Assembly: GCF_028561275.1 (NCBI RefSeq) | Contig: NZ_JAQQTF010000007.1 | Span: 186,001-250,000 of the forward strand | Source of the DNA: Aureisphaera galaxeae | GTDB lineage: Bacteria > Bacteroidota > Bacteroidia > Flavobacteriales > Flavobacteriaceae | Direction of reading: 5' to 3' | Length of the DNA stretch: 64,000 bases | Part shown: positions 42,872-52,086 of the stretch, in pieces | Position numbering within the stretch: the stretch's first letter is position 1 | How the letters are laid out: each line of letters opens with the position of its first letter | Position numbers and translations under genes: made by a program | Notes under the pieces: model-generated | The model's database searches: none | Told to the model about the DNA's origin: nothing | The model's input: only the letters and a program-made list of their open reading frames with translations

Positions 42872-43834
42872 ATGATGAAACATTCAAAAGGAAAGACTAG
42901 AAAATCTTTAACGGTTAGGTTAATAGCACTAAGTTGTCTTCTCGTATCCTTCTATGCTTGCGAAAAAGAAGGGGGAGCAGAAGACATTGAAGTGCAAGAG
43001 TCTGCAAACTCCACTGTAAACAGTAATGAGGTGGAGCTTACCCATGATCAGATTTTTAAGTTGGCCGCAAATTCTATTGTGCCGTCCAGCAAGATAGTTC
43101 AGGAAGTAGAAGGCAATTTCTTCGGAAGGGACCTGTCTGGTATTTTAATAGACGATCAATTTGTTTCCTACCGTCAACTTAAGGAGTGGGACAGCCATTC
43201 TGAGGAAGATCATGACTCTCGTTTGCGTATTACCAAAAGTCGGGTTTCTTTCCCCTCTTTTGGAAAAAGAACTTTGGTATACGGACTTCCTTACAATGGA
43301 ACCGATGCCCTTAGTTGGAAACAGATCAATGCTGCGATTACTGCCATTCAGCGTTACGACGCGTTGAATACCGCGAAACTAAATTTCCAATTTTTCATTG
43401 GAAGTGGTAGTCAAATCATGAACGGCCTTAATAATGGAACCCTTGACGCGGTGATCTTTAATGACGATGACAACAATTTCGTGGGGGGTGCCGACGGAAG
43501 GGCGCTATTCCCAAGTAACGGAAATCCCGGATTCCTGATCGGACTTAATGACATTACCGATACCTATTCTCAACAGAATATTACGGTGTTAATTCAACAT
43601 GAAATGGGGCATACCATTGGTTTGGCCCATGGCGATTATTTGACCCGCGTAAGCTGTAATGATGGGTTGAGCGATATCGATCCAAATATCATAGAAATCA
43701 TTCCGGGCACAGGAGGAAATAACGGAAACTTTACCAATACCGTTATGAGAGCGTGTGGTTTCTTTGCCTTTAACGACTTTAGATTCGAAGACCGTCGATC
43801 TATTCAAAATGCCTATAACGGACAGAGTTTCTAA
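42872..43834 (+). CDS. M57/M10-like zinc metalloprotease lipoprotein
   Basis: A 320-residue lipoprotein: the lipobox Cys follows 'LVSFYAC', then an acidic Ser/Glu linker and a metzincin-type zinc motif HEMGHTIGLAH (His243, His247, His253 counted from ATG 42872). The 'dual-action HEIGH' (M57) group of Bacteroidetes has this pattern. A tandem ATG at 42875 is an alternative start. Likely an outer-membrane protease facing outside. Confidence 0.88.
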   Translation: MMKHSKGKTRKSLTVRLIALSCLLVSFYACEKEGGAEDIEVQESANSTVNSNEVELTHDQIFKLAANSIVPSSKIVQEVEGNFFGRDLSGILIDDQFVSYRQLKEWDSHSEEDHDSRLRITKSRVSFPSFGKRTLVYGLPYNGTDALSWKQINAAITAIQRYDALNTAKLNFQFFIGSGSQIMNGLNNGTLDAVIFNDDDNNFVGGADGRALFPSNGNPGFLIGLNDITDTYSQQNITVLIQHEMGHTIGLAHGDYLTRVSCNDGLSDIDPNIIEIIPGTGGNNGNFTNTVMRACGFFAFNDFRFEDRRSIQNAYNGQSF

Positions 43835-43879
43835 TAGTAGTAAGGTAGGCACGAACTACTATTTTTGAGATTAATCTGG

Positions 43880-43906
43880 AACCCGGGCGAAAGTCCGGGT
43901 TTTTTG
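43880..43906 (+). terminator. Intrinsic terminator of the M57-like gene
   Basis: AACCCGG (43880-43886) pairs with CCGGGTT (43895-43901), 8-base loop, then a T-run. Confidence 0.88.
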
Positions 43907-43924
43907 TTGCTAAAAACCAAACAC

Positions 43925-43936
43925 TGACTTCCGTCA
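43925..43936 (+). promoter_or_regulatory. FNR-like box upstream of the hemN operon
   Basis: TGAC-TTCC-GTCA, centre 43930.5. The -7 element TAGTTTTG (43960-43967) ends 36.5 bp after the centre, so the box sits near -41.5 of the expected transcript start, the class II activator position. The same geometry recurs at 52087 and 54577. Confidence 0.8.
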
Positions 43937-43959
43937 TATTTTAGGCCATTCGCTTCCTC

Positions 43960-43967
43960 TAGTTTTG
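43960..43967 (+). promoter_or_regulatory. -7 element of the hemN operon
   Basis: TAGTTTTG, an exact TAnnTTTG match, 26 bp before the first start codon. Confidence 0.75.
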
Positions 43968-43992
43968 ACCCATCATTAAAAATCAAAAACAG

Positions 43993-44280
43993 ATGAAAGC
44001 ATTTTACAACAAACTGAGCAGTGATTGGAACGAGAACTTTATGCTGTATGCGGCATTATCCATTATTGCATCAACTTGTTTAGGTTCCATGGCTGTGATG
44101 GCAATTTTCACCCATGGCAATACATTGTTCCAGATGCTACAGATTTTCCTTGTAGTTGCTGTATGCAATGCCTTGTTGGCTTCCATACTTTCGGTACAGA
44201 AGCCTAAGGTGGTTTTAAATCTGCTCATTGTAAGTTTAGGGGTTTGTGCCCTTCTTGCTGCCCTTAACTTTTTATTCTAA
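43993..44280 (+). CDS. Small membrane protein in the FNR-controlled hemN operon
   Basis: A 95-residue protein with three predicted membrane segments: about 18-37, 45-63 and 73-93. No recognised family. It is the first gene after an FNR-like box and its stop is 8 bp before hemN, so it is co-expressed with hemN under oxygen limitation. A role in heme or copper handling or in oxidase assembly is suggested by context only. Confidence 0.72.
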   Translation: MKAFYNKLSSDWNENFMLYAALSIIASTCLGSMAVMAIFTHGNTLFQMLQIFLVVAVCNALLASILSVQKPKVVLNLLIVSLGVCALLAALNFLF

Positions 44281-44288
44281 TAAAAAAT

Positions 44289-45650
44289 ATGTGCACACTG
44301 GTATCTAAATACAATGTTCCAGGGCCAAGGTATACGAGCTATCCCACCGTTCCCTATTGGGATCCCGACACCTTTTCGTTGTTGGGTTGGAAGGGAACCA
44401 TTACGGAAAGTTTTAACCAAAGCAAGGACCGGGAAGGAATCAGTTTGTACATTCATTTACCGTTTTGCGAAAGCATGTGCACCTTTTGCGGATGCAACAA
44501 GCGCATTACTAAAAATCACGAAGTAGAGGTTCCCTATCTTAGGGCTGTAATTCGAGAATTGCAATTGTATGTGGATCTATTGCGAGAGAGACCACTTGTT
44601 AGTCAGTTGCATTTGGGCGGGGGAACCCCTACTTTTTTCTCACCCGATCATCTGGATCGACTCCTAAGCGGAATTTTTAGCGTTGCCAAAAAGGCCGTGG
44701 ATTTCGATGGGAGTTTCGAAGGTCATCCCAACAATACCAAGCGGGAACATTTGCAGGTATTGGCTTCGCATGGTTTTACCCGTGTGTGTTATGGGGTTCA
44801 GGATTATAATGAAAGGGTGCAGAGAGCCATTCATAGAATTCAGCCCTTTATCAATGTAGAACGGGCGACCACCATGGCTCGGGAAGAAGGGTATGTCTCG
44901 GTAGGACATGATATTATTTATGGACTTCCTTTTCAGACACAAGAGGATGTGATAAGCACCATTGAGAAGACCATTCTATTACGACCCGATCGCATTGCCT
45001 TTTACAGTTATGCCCATGTACCATGGATTAAGGGAAACGGACAACGGGGTTTTAAAGAAACCGATCTCCCGAGTGCGGAGCAAAAACGGCTTCAATACGA
45101 AACGGGAAAAGATCTACTACTCAAAGCCGGTTATGTAGAAATTGGGATGGATCACTTCGCATTACCCACGGATGATCTGTACCTATCACAGCAACAAGGG
45201 AAACTACATCGTAACTTTATGGGATATGCAACCAATCCCACCCAATTAATGCTGGGTCTTGGCGTTTCGGCCATTAGCGATAGCTGGTATGGCTTTGCTC
45301 AGAACGTGAAAAGTGTAGAGGAATACCAGGAGATGGTCAATAATGGTATTTTACCGGTGTATCGAGGCCACTTGCTTACGGAAGAAGACTTGATGGTAAG
45401 AAAGCATATTCTCAATATTATGTGCCGTTTCGAAACCTATTGGGAAGATACATCCCTTTATTTTGAAGAAATTCCACAAGTGATTACAAAACTTTCCGAA
45501 TTGGAAAAAGATGGCTTGGTCTTATTACTTCCCAATGGCATTCGTATTACTGAAAAAGGGCGAGTATTCGTCCGAAATATTTGCCTGCCTTTCGATTTAC
45601 GCCTACAACGCAAAAAACCAGGGACCCAACTATTTTCCATGACGGTATAG
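44289..45650 (+). CDS. hemN: Oxygen-independent coproporphyrinogen III oxidase
   Basis: A radical-SAM enzyme for anaerobic heme synthesis. The cluster motif is C60-E-S-M-C64-T-F-C67 within PFCESMCTFCGC; C69 matches the extra Cys of HemN. 'HLGGGTPTFFSPDHLDRLL' and 'YGVQDYNERVQRAIHRIQ' follow. Length 453 residues matches the true HemN group rather than the HemW-like group. It supplies heme while the cbb3 oxidase is made, and the FNR-like box upstream fits this. Confidence 0.94.
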   Translation: MCTLVSKYNVPGPRYTSYPTVPYWDPDTFSLLGWKGTITESFNQSKDREGISLYIHLPFCESMCTFCGCNKRITKNHEVEVPYLRAVIRELQLYVDLLRERPLVSQLHLGGGTPTFFSPDHLDRLLSGIFSVAKKAVDFDGSFEGHPNNTKREHLQVLASHGFTRVCYGVQDYNERVQRAIHRIQPFINVERATTMAREEGYVSVGHDIIYGLPFQTQEDVISTIEKTILLRPDRIAFYSYAHVPWIKGNGQRGFKETDLPSAEQKRLQYETGKDLLLKAGYVEIGMDHFALPTDDLYLSQQQGKLHRNFMGYATNPTQLMLGLGVSAISDSWYGFAQNVKSVEEYQEMVNNGILPVYRGHLLTEEDLMVRKHILNIMCRFETYWEDTSLYFEEIPQVITKLSELEKDGLVLLLPNGIRITEKGRVFVRNICLPFDLRLQRKKPGTQLFSMTV

Positions 45651-45681
45651 CTAAGCCCCCGTTAGTTTGGAGGGATATTCA

Positions 45682-45840
45682 TTATTCGGTTTCCTCGGCT
45701 TCCGATTTCTTCGCTTTCTTTTTACTTTTCATCATACCCAGTACGATGAATACCATGACAAATACGACTACGGCAAAAACTCCGATAAGTACGGACCCCA
45801 TGCCCCAATCTACCCATGGTAATGTGATAAGTGTTTCCAT
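45682..45840 (-). CDS. 52-residue membrane protein at the end of the cbb3 cluster
   Basis: An ATG at 45838-45840 and TAA at 45682-45684 encode METLITLPWVDWGMGSVLIG and on: one hydrophobic helix (about 15-36) and a basic then acidic tail (KSKKKAKKSEAEETE). It lies 40 bp after the SafE-like gene and on the same strand as the cco genes. Small one-pass proteins are frequent around cbb3 clusters; a specific role cannot be assigned. Confidence 0.62.
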   Translation of the reverse strand: METLITLPWVDWGMGSVLIGVFAVVVFVMVFIVLGMMKSKKKAKKSEAEETE

Positions 45841-45880
45841 GATTATTTCTTTTTTAAGCCCTGCTAAAAAAGCAGGTGTG

Positions 45881-46588
45881 TTAATGACAATTATTTTCTG
45901 TGCCCACCTGTTCTAGGGCCACCAATTCTGAAGGGGAAACGAAGGGAATATCCCATCCCATCCCTCGAAGAATGAACAAAACTCCGATGGCCACGACAGC
46001 GACAGGAATCCATTTCACAATCCTTTTTTTGGCCTTCACACTCAGGAAATTGCCCAAATAGACAGCTGTGGTCATAAGGGGGATGGTTCCTATTCCAAAC
46101 AAGACCATGTACAGACCTCCTTTCCAAGCATTTCCTAACGCTAATGCTCCAAAAATGGCCATGTATACCAGTCCGCAAGGCAGCAAACCATTCAGAAAAC
46201 CCAGGGTGAAAAAGGTACTTGGATTTTTCCTTTTCAATCTAGTGCCCAATTCGCTTTTTATTTTTCCCACGAATCGATACATGGGTTTCGAAAGATTGTA
46301 TTTATTGAAGGTTTTGGCGGGAAGGAGTATTACAGCGATCATCAAAATTCCGATCGCGATAGAAACCTGTTGCTGAAACCCAAACCATTCAAGATTGCTA
46401 CCCACCCAGCCAATGGCCAAGCCCAAAAGGGAATACGTGAGGAGTCTACCGGAGTGATAGCTAAGAATCTGAAAGAATCGTTTCGTAGGATTCTTTCGAT
46501 CTATAGGCAATAGAAAAGCAATCGGCCCACACATGCCCACGCAATGAAAGCTTCCCAACAGACCAAATATGAGGGCCGAATACCACAT
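45881..46588 (-). CDS. SafE/TauE-like membrane protein of the cbb3 cluster
   Basis: A 235-residue multi-pass protein (about 6 membrane segments). 'LGSFHCVGMCGPIAFLL' near the start and 'GFLNGLLPCGLVYMAIFGAL' in the middle form paired Cys-containing repeats, as in cytochrome-biogenesis-associated transporters (DsbD/CcdA-like) and sulfite-exporter-family proteins next to cco genes. Likely role: copper, sulfur or redox handling for oxidase assembly. The start ATG overlaps the ccoH stop by 1 bp (TAATG). Confidence 0.85.
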   Translation of the reverse strand: MWYSALIFGLLGSFHCVGMCGPIAFLLPIDRKNPTKRFFQILSYHSGRLLTYSLLGLAIGWVGSNLEWFGFQQQVSIAIGILMIAVILLPAKTFNKYNLSKPMYRFVGKIKSELGTRLKRKNPSTFFTLGFLNGLLPCGLVYMAIFGALALGNAWKGGLYMVLFGIGTIPLMTTAVYLGNFLSVKAKKRIVKWIPVAVVAIGVLFILRGMGWDIPFVSPSELVALEQVGTENNCH

Positions 46589-47034
46589 TAATACGTAATT
46601 TTTTGTTTGTACAGGTAATCCTTTCCTTGATACTTCCAATCGATGGTGATGTTCCAACGACCGTCCACCAAAAATTTGTCAGGTATGAGCAAATTGGATG
46701 AAGATAGAACTAATGGAAATTCTATATCCAGTTTCTGGTTGGACGGTCGATATAGGAACACCGTTCCTTGTACCTTACTTGGTTCTACTTCTGAAGGAAA
46801 TGTAATCTTCCACCCCTCAGTTACACGTTCACCCTTCATCACCTCATCGAATTCCTGAAGGTTGCTTTCCGCATCAATCTCCTGTTGGTATACCATTTCC
46901 TTGGCGTAGTAAGCCTCGGTTACCAAGTCGTGATCGAATTTCTTTTGGGTGGTCATAGTAATGACGAAGTAGAGGATAAATCCTATAAAAGCCATCATTC
47001 CCAAGACGATTCCCGTTCCCCAATTCCATTTCAT
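46588..47034 (-). CDS. ccoH: FixH/CcoH-like cbb3 oxidase assembly protein
   Basis: A 148-residue protein with one N-terminal membrane segment ('GIVLGMMAFIGFILYFVITMTTQ') and a periplasmic beta-rich domain ('KITFPSEVEPSKVQGTVFLYRPSNQKLD'), the FixH pattern. It helps assembly or stability of the cbb3 oxidase. It follows ccoG by 31 bp and overlaps the SafE-like gene. Confidence 0.85.
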   Translation of the reverse strand: MKWNWGTGIVLGMMAFIGFILYFVITMTTQKKFDHDLVTEAYYAKEMVYQQEIDAESNLQEFDEVMKGERVTEGWKITFPSEVEPSKVQGTVFLYRPSNQKLDIEFPLVLSSSNLLIPDKFLVDGRWNITIDWKYQGKDYLYKQKITY

Positions 47035-47065
47035 GATCTATTGTTTTTTGTCGAATTCATTTTCT

Positions 47066-48487
47066 TTATCGGTAACTCCTTGGCCCTAAAAAGGCCGTTG
47101 TCGTAGTTTCTATTAAGTCGTCTCCACTGTAAACGCCAATTTCCAATCGGTCCTTGTCACCACTAAGGGCGGCAGCGTTCACTTCAATAAATAATGTTCC
47201 TTCGGCCAAATCCTGCTTCGGAATGGAGAACTGTTCATGGGAAACGACAGTAATCGTGCCTTTGTGAGATAGTAATTTGAAGGTAACATCCTCAATATCC
47301 AAGGTCGTTTTGTTCACCAGCTTGTAGGTGTAGACATTGCTAATGATATTCCCTTCTTTATGTTCGTACAATTGCCCGGGTAACCTAAGGATATTAGCCT
47401 CTACATCATTCCGAAGGAATGACATTCCGATTAATACGGCTACAAGGATTCCCAAAACGACGCTGTATCCTTTTAATCTCGGGGTGAATCGAAACTTTGC
47501 TTTTTTCTCAATATTTTCTTCACTGGCGTAACGGATAAGTCCTTTGGGAAGGCCAACGTGATCCATCATTTTGTCACAGGCGTCAATGCAAGCGGTACAA
47601 TTCACACATTCCAATTGGGTTCCGTTCCTAATATCAATCCCAGTTGGGCATACATGCACGCATTGAAAGCAATCGATACAATCTCCCTTGCCTGTTTCGG
47701 GTCTATTTTCATTCTTTTTGAATTTTGCTCGGCCTTTTTCCTTTTCACCCCGTTTATGGTCGTAAGCCACAACAATACTTTTGGTGTCAAGAAGGACTCC
47801 CTGCAATCTTCCGTAGGGGCATGCGATAATACAGACCTGTTCCCGGAACCAGGCAAATACGAAAAAGAATACTCCTGTAAAAATGAGCAGGGAAACGAAG
47901 GTGCTTAGATGATGCTGAGGTCCATTGGTGATGTACTTTAGCAGCTGATCGCTCCCTATGAGATAGGCCAAGAATACATTGGCAATGAGAAAGGAAATGA
48001 TAAAGAAAATGGACCATTTAAGGGTTCTTTTCCGGATCTTTACGGCATTCCAAGGCATTTTGGAAAGGCGAATCTGTTTCCCACGGTCCCCATCGATCCA
48101 ATATTCGATCCTTCGGAAAACCATTTCCATAAAAATGGTTTGTGGACAGACCCAGCCACAGAACAAACGCCCGAACGCTACGGTAAAAAAGACTACAAAA
48201 ATAACACCGATGATCATCATGATCACGAATAGGTGGAAGTCCTGCGGCCAAAAGGGTTGTCCGAATATATTGAAACGGCGTTCCAGAACATTGAACATAA
48301 GGAACTGGTTGCCGCCTATTTTTAGGAAGGGGGAAACGAACAAAATGGCTAGTAGCACATAGCTTACAATTTTTCGCCATTCGTAATATTTTCCCTCCGG
48401 TTTTTTTGGAAATACCCATGCCCGTTTCCCTTCCGCGGTAACGGTGCTTATGCTATCCCTGAATATTTCGCCTTCCGGTGTTTCCAA
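47066..48487 (-). CDS. ccoG: cbb3 oxidase accessory ferredoxin-like protein CcoG
   Basis: A 473-residue inner-membrane protein with about six membrane segments and two 4Fe-4S motifs in 'CIDCFQCVHVCPTGIDIRNG' and 'ECVNCTACIDACDKMM', then an Ig-like C-terminal domain ('LDIEDVTFKLLSHKGTITVV'). CcoG (FixG) is required for copper delivery during cbb3 assembly. It starts 1 bp after the ccoP stop. Confidence 0.93.
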   Translation of the reverse strand: METPEGEIFRDSISTVTAEGKRAWVFPKKPEGKYYEWRKIVSYVLLAILFVSPFLKIGGNQFLMFNVLERRFNIFGQPFWPQDFHLFVIMMIIGVIFVVFFTVAFGRLFCGWVCPQTIFMEMVFRRIEYWIDGDRGKQIRLSKMPWNAVKIRKRTLKWSIFFIISFLIANVFLAYLIGSDQLLKYITNGPQHHLSTFVSLLIFTGVFFFVFAWFREQVCIIACPYGRLQGVLLDTKSIVVAYDHKRGEKEKGRAKFKKNENRPETGKGDCIDCFQCVHVCPTGIDIRNGTQLECVNCTACIDACDKMMDHVGLPKGLIRYASEENIEKKAKFRFTPRLKGYSVVLGILVAVLIGMSFLRNDVEANILRLPGQLYEHKEGNIISNVYTYKLVNKTTLDIEDVTFKLLSHKGTITVVSHEQFSIPKQDLAEGTLFIEVNAAALSGDKDRLEIGVYSGDDLIETTTTAFLGPRSYR

Positions 48488-48488
48488 T

Positions 48489-49430
48489 TTAGTTTGAGGT
48501 TTCTACAGTAGTTGAATCGGTCACTTTTTCGGGAATCTCCTCTACGGGAGCTTCGGGATCTACCCAAATCTCTCCTTCGGCAGCCTTGGGTTCTGCTGGG
48601 GTCGTTCCTTGCAAAGTCAATAAATAACTAGCGACTTGGGCAATTTGCGAAGGTTTCAATTCGCTTTTCCAAGCCACCATTCCTTTTCCGTCACGTCCTC
48701 CTTCAGAAATGGTATTGAACACATTTTTAATACCGCCACCAAGAATCCAATACTCATCGGTAAGGTTAGGGCCGATTCCGCCACCACCATCGGCTTTGTG
48801 GCAGGCTACACAGCTTTCATTAAAAATGTTCTTTCCAGCTGTGAGATCGCCAGCTTCGGTGAGTAGTGTTACTGTATTTACATCGACCAAATCCTTGGCA
48901 GTTTTCTTCCATTCTTCAATTTCGGCTTGGGCAATGGCCACTTCGGTTTCATACTCTTCGGCCTGTGTATAGTCATTGAAAATGTGGAAACGCACCATAT
49001 AGACGACCCCAAAAATGATGGTAGCGTAAAAACCATACAGCCACCACGGTGGTAATCGGTTATCAAGCTCTTTGATTCCGTCGTAATTGTGATCTAAAAT
49101 GATCTCATGCTCTTCTTCTAATGGTTTACTCCCTAATAGTTTTTTATAGGTTTCCCTAAACCATTTAAAGCGGTTGGCATCTGCCAATTGTCTTTGCTCT
49201 TCATACCTTTTTTGGGCATCTGCATCCAAGCTTTTATATAGGATTGCCTGTAAGGCTCCGATACAAATCTCGGCCACAATCATTAGCAGCCCCAATAAAC
49301 CGATGACACCCCAGAACATAAGGTTAGTGAAGGCTTTCAAAGGCGCCTCAGGGGACAAGATGAACATTAGGAATACAGCCGCGATAGCGACAAAAAGGAA
49401 TACTCTTAAATAGGAGGCTGTTGTTCTCAT
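48489..49430 (-). CDS. ccoP: cbb3-type cytochrome c oxidase subunit CcoP (monoheme)
   Basis: A 313-residue protein with two N-terminal membrane segments, a third near 125-145, and one c-type heme site CVACH at 207-211, with axial Met probably in 'KGMVAWKS'. Only one CxxCH is present, unlike the diheme CcoP of Proteobacteria; a single-heme form is known in Bacteroidetes. The charged C-terminal tail is Pro/Glu rich. It overlaps ccoQ by 4 bp. Confidence 0.92.
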   Translation of the reverse strand: MRTTASYLRVFLFVAIAAVFLMFILSPEAPLKAFTNLMFWGVIGLLGLLMIVAEICIGALQAILYKSLDADAQKRYEEQRQLADANRFKWFRETYKKLLGSKPLEEEHEIILDHNYDGIKELDNRLPPWWLYGFYATIIFGVVYMVRFHIFNDYTQAEEYETEVAIAQAEIEEWKKTAKDLVDVNTVTLLTEAGDLTAGKNIFNESCVACHKADGGGGIGPNLTDEYWILGGGIKNVFNTISEGGRDGKGMVAWKSELKPSQIAQVASYLLTLQGTTPAEPKAAEGEIWVDPEAPVEEIPEKVTDSTTVETSN

Positions 49431-49618
49431 AAGGTGTTATTATTTGAAATGGAGTCATCCAAAGGAAGATTACTAACTTCTTTTATGTGTTGTTTTTTGG
49501 CAGTGAAAACCCACCAAAAAAGAGCGGCAAAAAAGATGAAAAATATGAGTAGGGAGATAATAGGGTAGACTTCGACCCCGTCGATCTGCTCCAAATTCTG
49601 TTTTACGAACTTTAACAT
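49427..49618 (-). CDS. ccoQ: cbb3 oxidase subunit CcoQ
   Basis: A 63-residue single-pass protein ('VYPIISLLIFFIFFAALFWWVFTAKKQHI'), the FixQ/CcoQ pattern of a hydrophobic helix with aromatic end followed by basic residues. Position between ccoNO and ccoP fits. It overlaps ccoP by 4 bp. Confidence 0.88.
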   Translation of the reverse strand: MLKFVKQNLEQIDGVEVYPIISLLIFFIFFAALFWWVFTAKKQHIKEVSNLPLDDSISNNNTL

Positions 49619-49621
49619 GGT

Positions 49622-51826
49622 TTATTGGTTTAGTTGTGCTGTGGTTTCTTCTGGCGCTTTCACTTTTATATCGGTTCCCAAGCGTTGTAAATAGGCGATC
49701 AAGGCCACCACTTCGCGATTGCGCATTTCAACAAAGTCTTCACCATTTTCTTGAGCATATTTCTTATCGGCTTCATAGGTTTTGGCAAAGTCAGGGTCAG
49801 AATAAAGATTCTGTTCAATCTGTGTTCCCTGCTCGGCCATCCATTCTTGTGCACGTTCTATATCCTCCAATGTATAAGGCACACCTAAGGATTGCATCAC
49901 CCTCATTTTGGCTTCGGTCTTGCTCTTGTCAAGTTCATTTTTAATGAGCCACTTATAGGATGGCATAATGGAACCAGAGGAGGTACTTTGTGGATCATAG
50001 AAGTGATTCAAGTGCCAATTATCACTGTATTTTCCACCAATCCGCAGGAGGTCGGGACCTGTTCTTTTACTTCCCCAGAGGAAGGGGTGATCGTACACAA
50101 ATTCTCCCGCCTTGGCGTATTCACCATACCTTTCCACCTCACTTCGGAAGGGTCGTACCATTTGTGAATGACAGGCATTACAACTTTCCCGTATGTACAG
50201 GTCACGTCCCTCTAGTTCGAGGGGTGTATAAGGTTTCACGCTCGTTATGGTAGGGACATAATCATCTACCATAAGCGATGGAATGATCTGTACCATACCC
50301 CCAATAAGGATGGCGATGGTAGCATAGATGGTCAACTTCACGGGGCGTCTTTCCAACCAAGTATGATATCCTTCCTTAACGGTTCGTTTCTTGGTGACAC
50401 GTTGCAGCGGAGCTGCTTCGGCCAATTCGTCCGTCACTTTTTGCCCAGCCCTAGCTGTTTTATAAAGGTTGTATACTCCAATGATAGCTCCTACAATAAA
50501 GAGGCTACCACCAATGGCACGCATCCAGTACATAGGAATGATTTCGCTTACAGTTTCTAGGAAATTACCGTAGGTAAGGGTACCATCCGGATTGAATTGC
50601 TTCCACATAGAAGCCTGTACAAATCCAGCCACGTACATGGGTAAAGCATAAAGAATGATTCCTAAGGTTCCAACCCAGAAGTGGGTATTGGCGAGTTTGG
50701 TGGACCATAGCCTGGTTTTAAACAATTTGGGAACCAACCAATAGGCCATACCAAAGGTGAGGAATCCATTCCAAGCCAGAGCTCCTACATGCACGTGGGC
50801 AATCACCCAATCGCTAAAGTGGGCGATGGCATTTACGTTTTTAAGTGATAACATGGGTCCTTCGAAGGTGGCCATACCATATCCGGTAATGGCGACAACC
50901 ATGAATTTTAAAACGGGATCGGTACGGACCTTATCCCAGGCCCCTCTCAAGGTGAGCAATCCATTGATCATCCCTCCCCAGGAAGGAGCGATGAGCATAA
51001 CCGAAAAGGCCACCCCAAGGTTTTGGGCCCAATCGGGAAGGGAAGAGTACAATAAATGGTGGGGACCCGCCCAGATATAAATAAATATCAAGGACCAGAA
51101 GTGCACTATGGAAAGGCGATATGAATAAATGGGTCGGTTCGCCGCCTTGGGTACGAAGTAGTACATTAATCCAAGGAAAGGTGTCGTAAGGAAAAATGCC
51201 ACCGCATTATGCCCGTACCACCATTGTACTAAGGCGTCCTGTACACCTGCATACACCGAGTAGCTCTTTAGGGCACTTACAGGGATCTCGATACTGTTTA
51301 CAATGTGCAATACCGCGACCGTTACAAAGGTGGCCAGATAGAACCAAATGGCTACATAAAGGTGCCTTTGCCTTCTTTTAAGAATGGTACCGACGAGGTT
51401 AGCCCCGAAGGCAACCCAAACCAAGGCAATGGCAATATCGAAAGGCCATTCCAATTCGGCGTATTCCTTGGAGGTGGTATAACCTAACGGCAGTGTAATG
51501 GCGGCACCGACGATGATGAGCTGCCAACCCCAGAAATTGAAATTGCTCAGCCAATCCTTCCACATTCGGGCTTTCAAAAGGCGCTGCGTTGAGTAATAAA
51601 CACCAGCAAAAATGGCATTCCCTACAAAGGCAAAGATGACCGCATTGGTGTGTAAGGGTCGCAAGCGGCCAAAGCTTAACCAGGAAATGCCATCGGTTAG
51701 GTTGGGGAATAAAAACATGAAGGCCAATAACAAGCCTACACTCATCCCAATAATGCCCCAAAACATAGTGGCTACTATAAATTTTCGGACAACTTTATTG
51801 TCGTAGTAAAACTGTTGTACTTCCAT
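49622..51826 (-). CDS. ccoNO: Fused cbb3 oxidase subunits I and II (CcoNO)
   Basis: A 734-residue fusion. Residues about 1-470 are CcoN with twelve membrane segments and the conserved histidines for heme b, heme b3 and CuB ('PLHTNAVIFAFVGNAIFAGVYYS', 'WYGHNAVAFFLTTPF', 'GAWDKV...'). The C-terminal part is CcoO with one c-type heme site CNACH at 549-553 in 'RESCNACHSQMVRPFRSE'. The fusion of the two is typical of Bacteroidetes. It reduces O2 at low concentration. ccoS lies directly upstream (6 bp gap). Confidence 0.95.
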   Translation of the reverse strand: MEVQQFYYDNKVVRKFIVATMFWGIIGMSVGLLLAFMFLFPNLTDGISWLSFGRLRPLHTNAVIFAFVGNAIFAGVYYSTQRLLKARMWKDWLSNFNFWGWQLIIVGAAITLPLGYTTSKEYAELEWPFDIAIALVWVAFGANLVGTILKRRQRHLYVAIWFYLATFVTVAVLHIVNSIEIPVSALKSYSVYAGVQDALVQWWYGHNAVAFFLTTPFLGLMYYFVPKAANRPIYSYRLSIVHFWSLIFIYIWAGPHHLLYSSLPDWAQNLGVAFSVMLIAPSWGGMINGLLTLRGAWDKVRTDPVLKFMVVAITGYGMATFEGPMLSLKNVNAIAHFSDWVIAHVHVGALAWNGFLTFGMAYWLVPKLFKTRLWSTKLANTHFWVGTLGIILYALPMYVAGFVQASMWKQFNPDGTLTYGNFLETVSEIIPMYWMRAIGGSLFIVGAIIGVYNLYKTARAGQKVTDELAEAAPLQRVTKKRTVKEGYHTWLERRPVKLTIYATIAILIGGMVQIIPSLMVDDYVPTITSVKPYTPLELEGRDLYIRESCNACHSQMVRPFRSEVERYGEYAKAGEFVYDHPFLWGSKRTGPDLLRIGGKYSDNWHLNHFYDPQSTSSGSIMPSYKWLIKNELDKSKTEAKMRVMQSLGVPYTLEDIERAQEWMAEQGTQIEQNLYSDPDFAKTYEADKKYAQENGEDFVEMRNREVVALIAYLQRLGTDIKVKAPEETTAQLNQ

Positions 51827-51832
51827 TGATAT

Positions 51833-52036
51833 TTACGATTGTTCTTTTAATGATTGGTTTTGTTGTTTATTCTTGGTTTCAAGATTTTCGGGGGTTACTT
51901 CATCGTCAAACAACATGCGGATGGAGGGAGTATAGGTATCGTCATACTGCCCCTTTTTCACCGAAATAATAAAGGCGACAAAGAAGACTAAAGCGACGAT
52001 AACGCTAATTGCTAAAAGCATATAAATGATACTCAT
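51833..52036 (-). CDS. ccoS: cbb3 oxidase assembly protein CcoS
   Basis: A 67-residue single-pass protein with a TM ('IIYMLLAISVIVALVFFVAFIISV') and the CcoS-type motif 'GQYDDTYTPSIRMLFDDE'. CcoS is needed for cofactor insertion in cbb3 oxidase. First gene after the promoter at 52056-52063. Confidence 0.88.
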   Translation of the reverse strand: MSIIYMLLAISVIVALVFFVAFIISVKKGQYDDTYTPSIRMLFDDEVTPENLETKNKQQNQSLKEQS

Positions 52037-52055
52037 ACCTACCTGAAATACGGCG

Positions 52056-52063
52056 TAAAACTA
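52056..52063 (-). promoter_or_regulatory. -7 element of the ccoS-NO-Q-P-G-H operon
   Basis: TAGTTTTA on the minus strand (TAnnTTTA variant), 19 bp before the ccoS start and ending 36.5 bp from the centre of the FNR-like box at 52087-52098. Confidence 0.7.
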
Positions 52064-52086
52064 GGTGGGAATCCCTTGAAAAAAGA

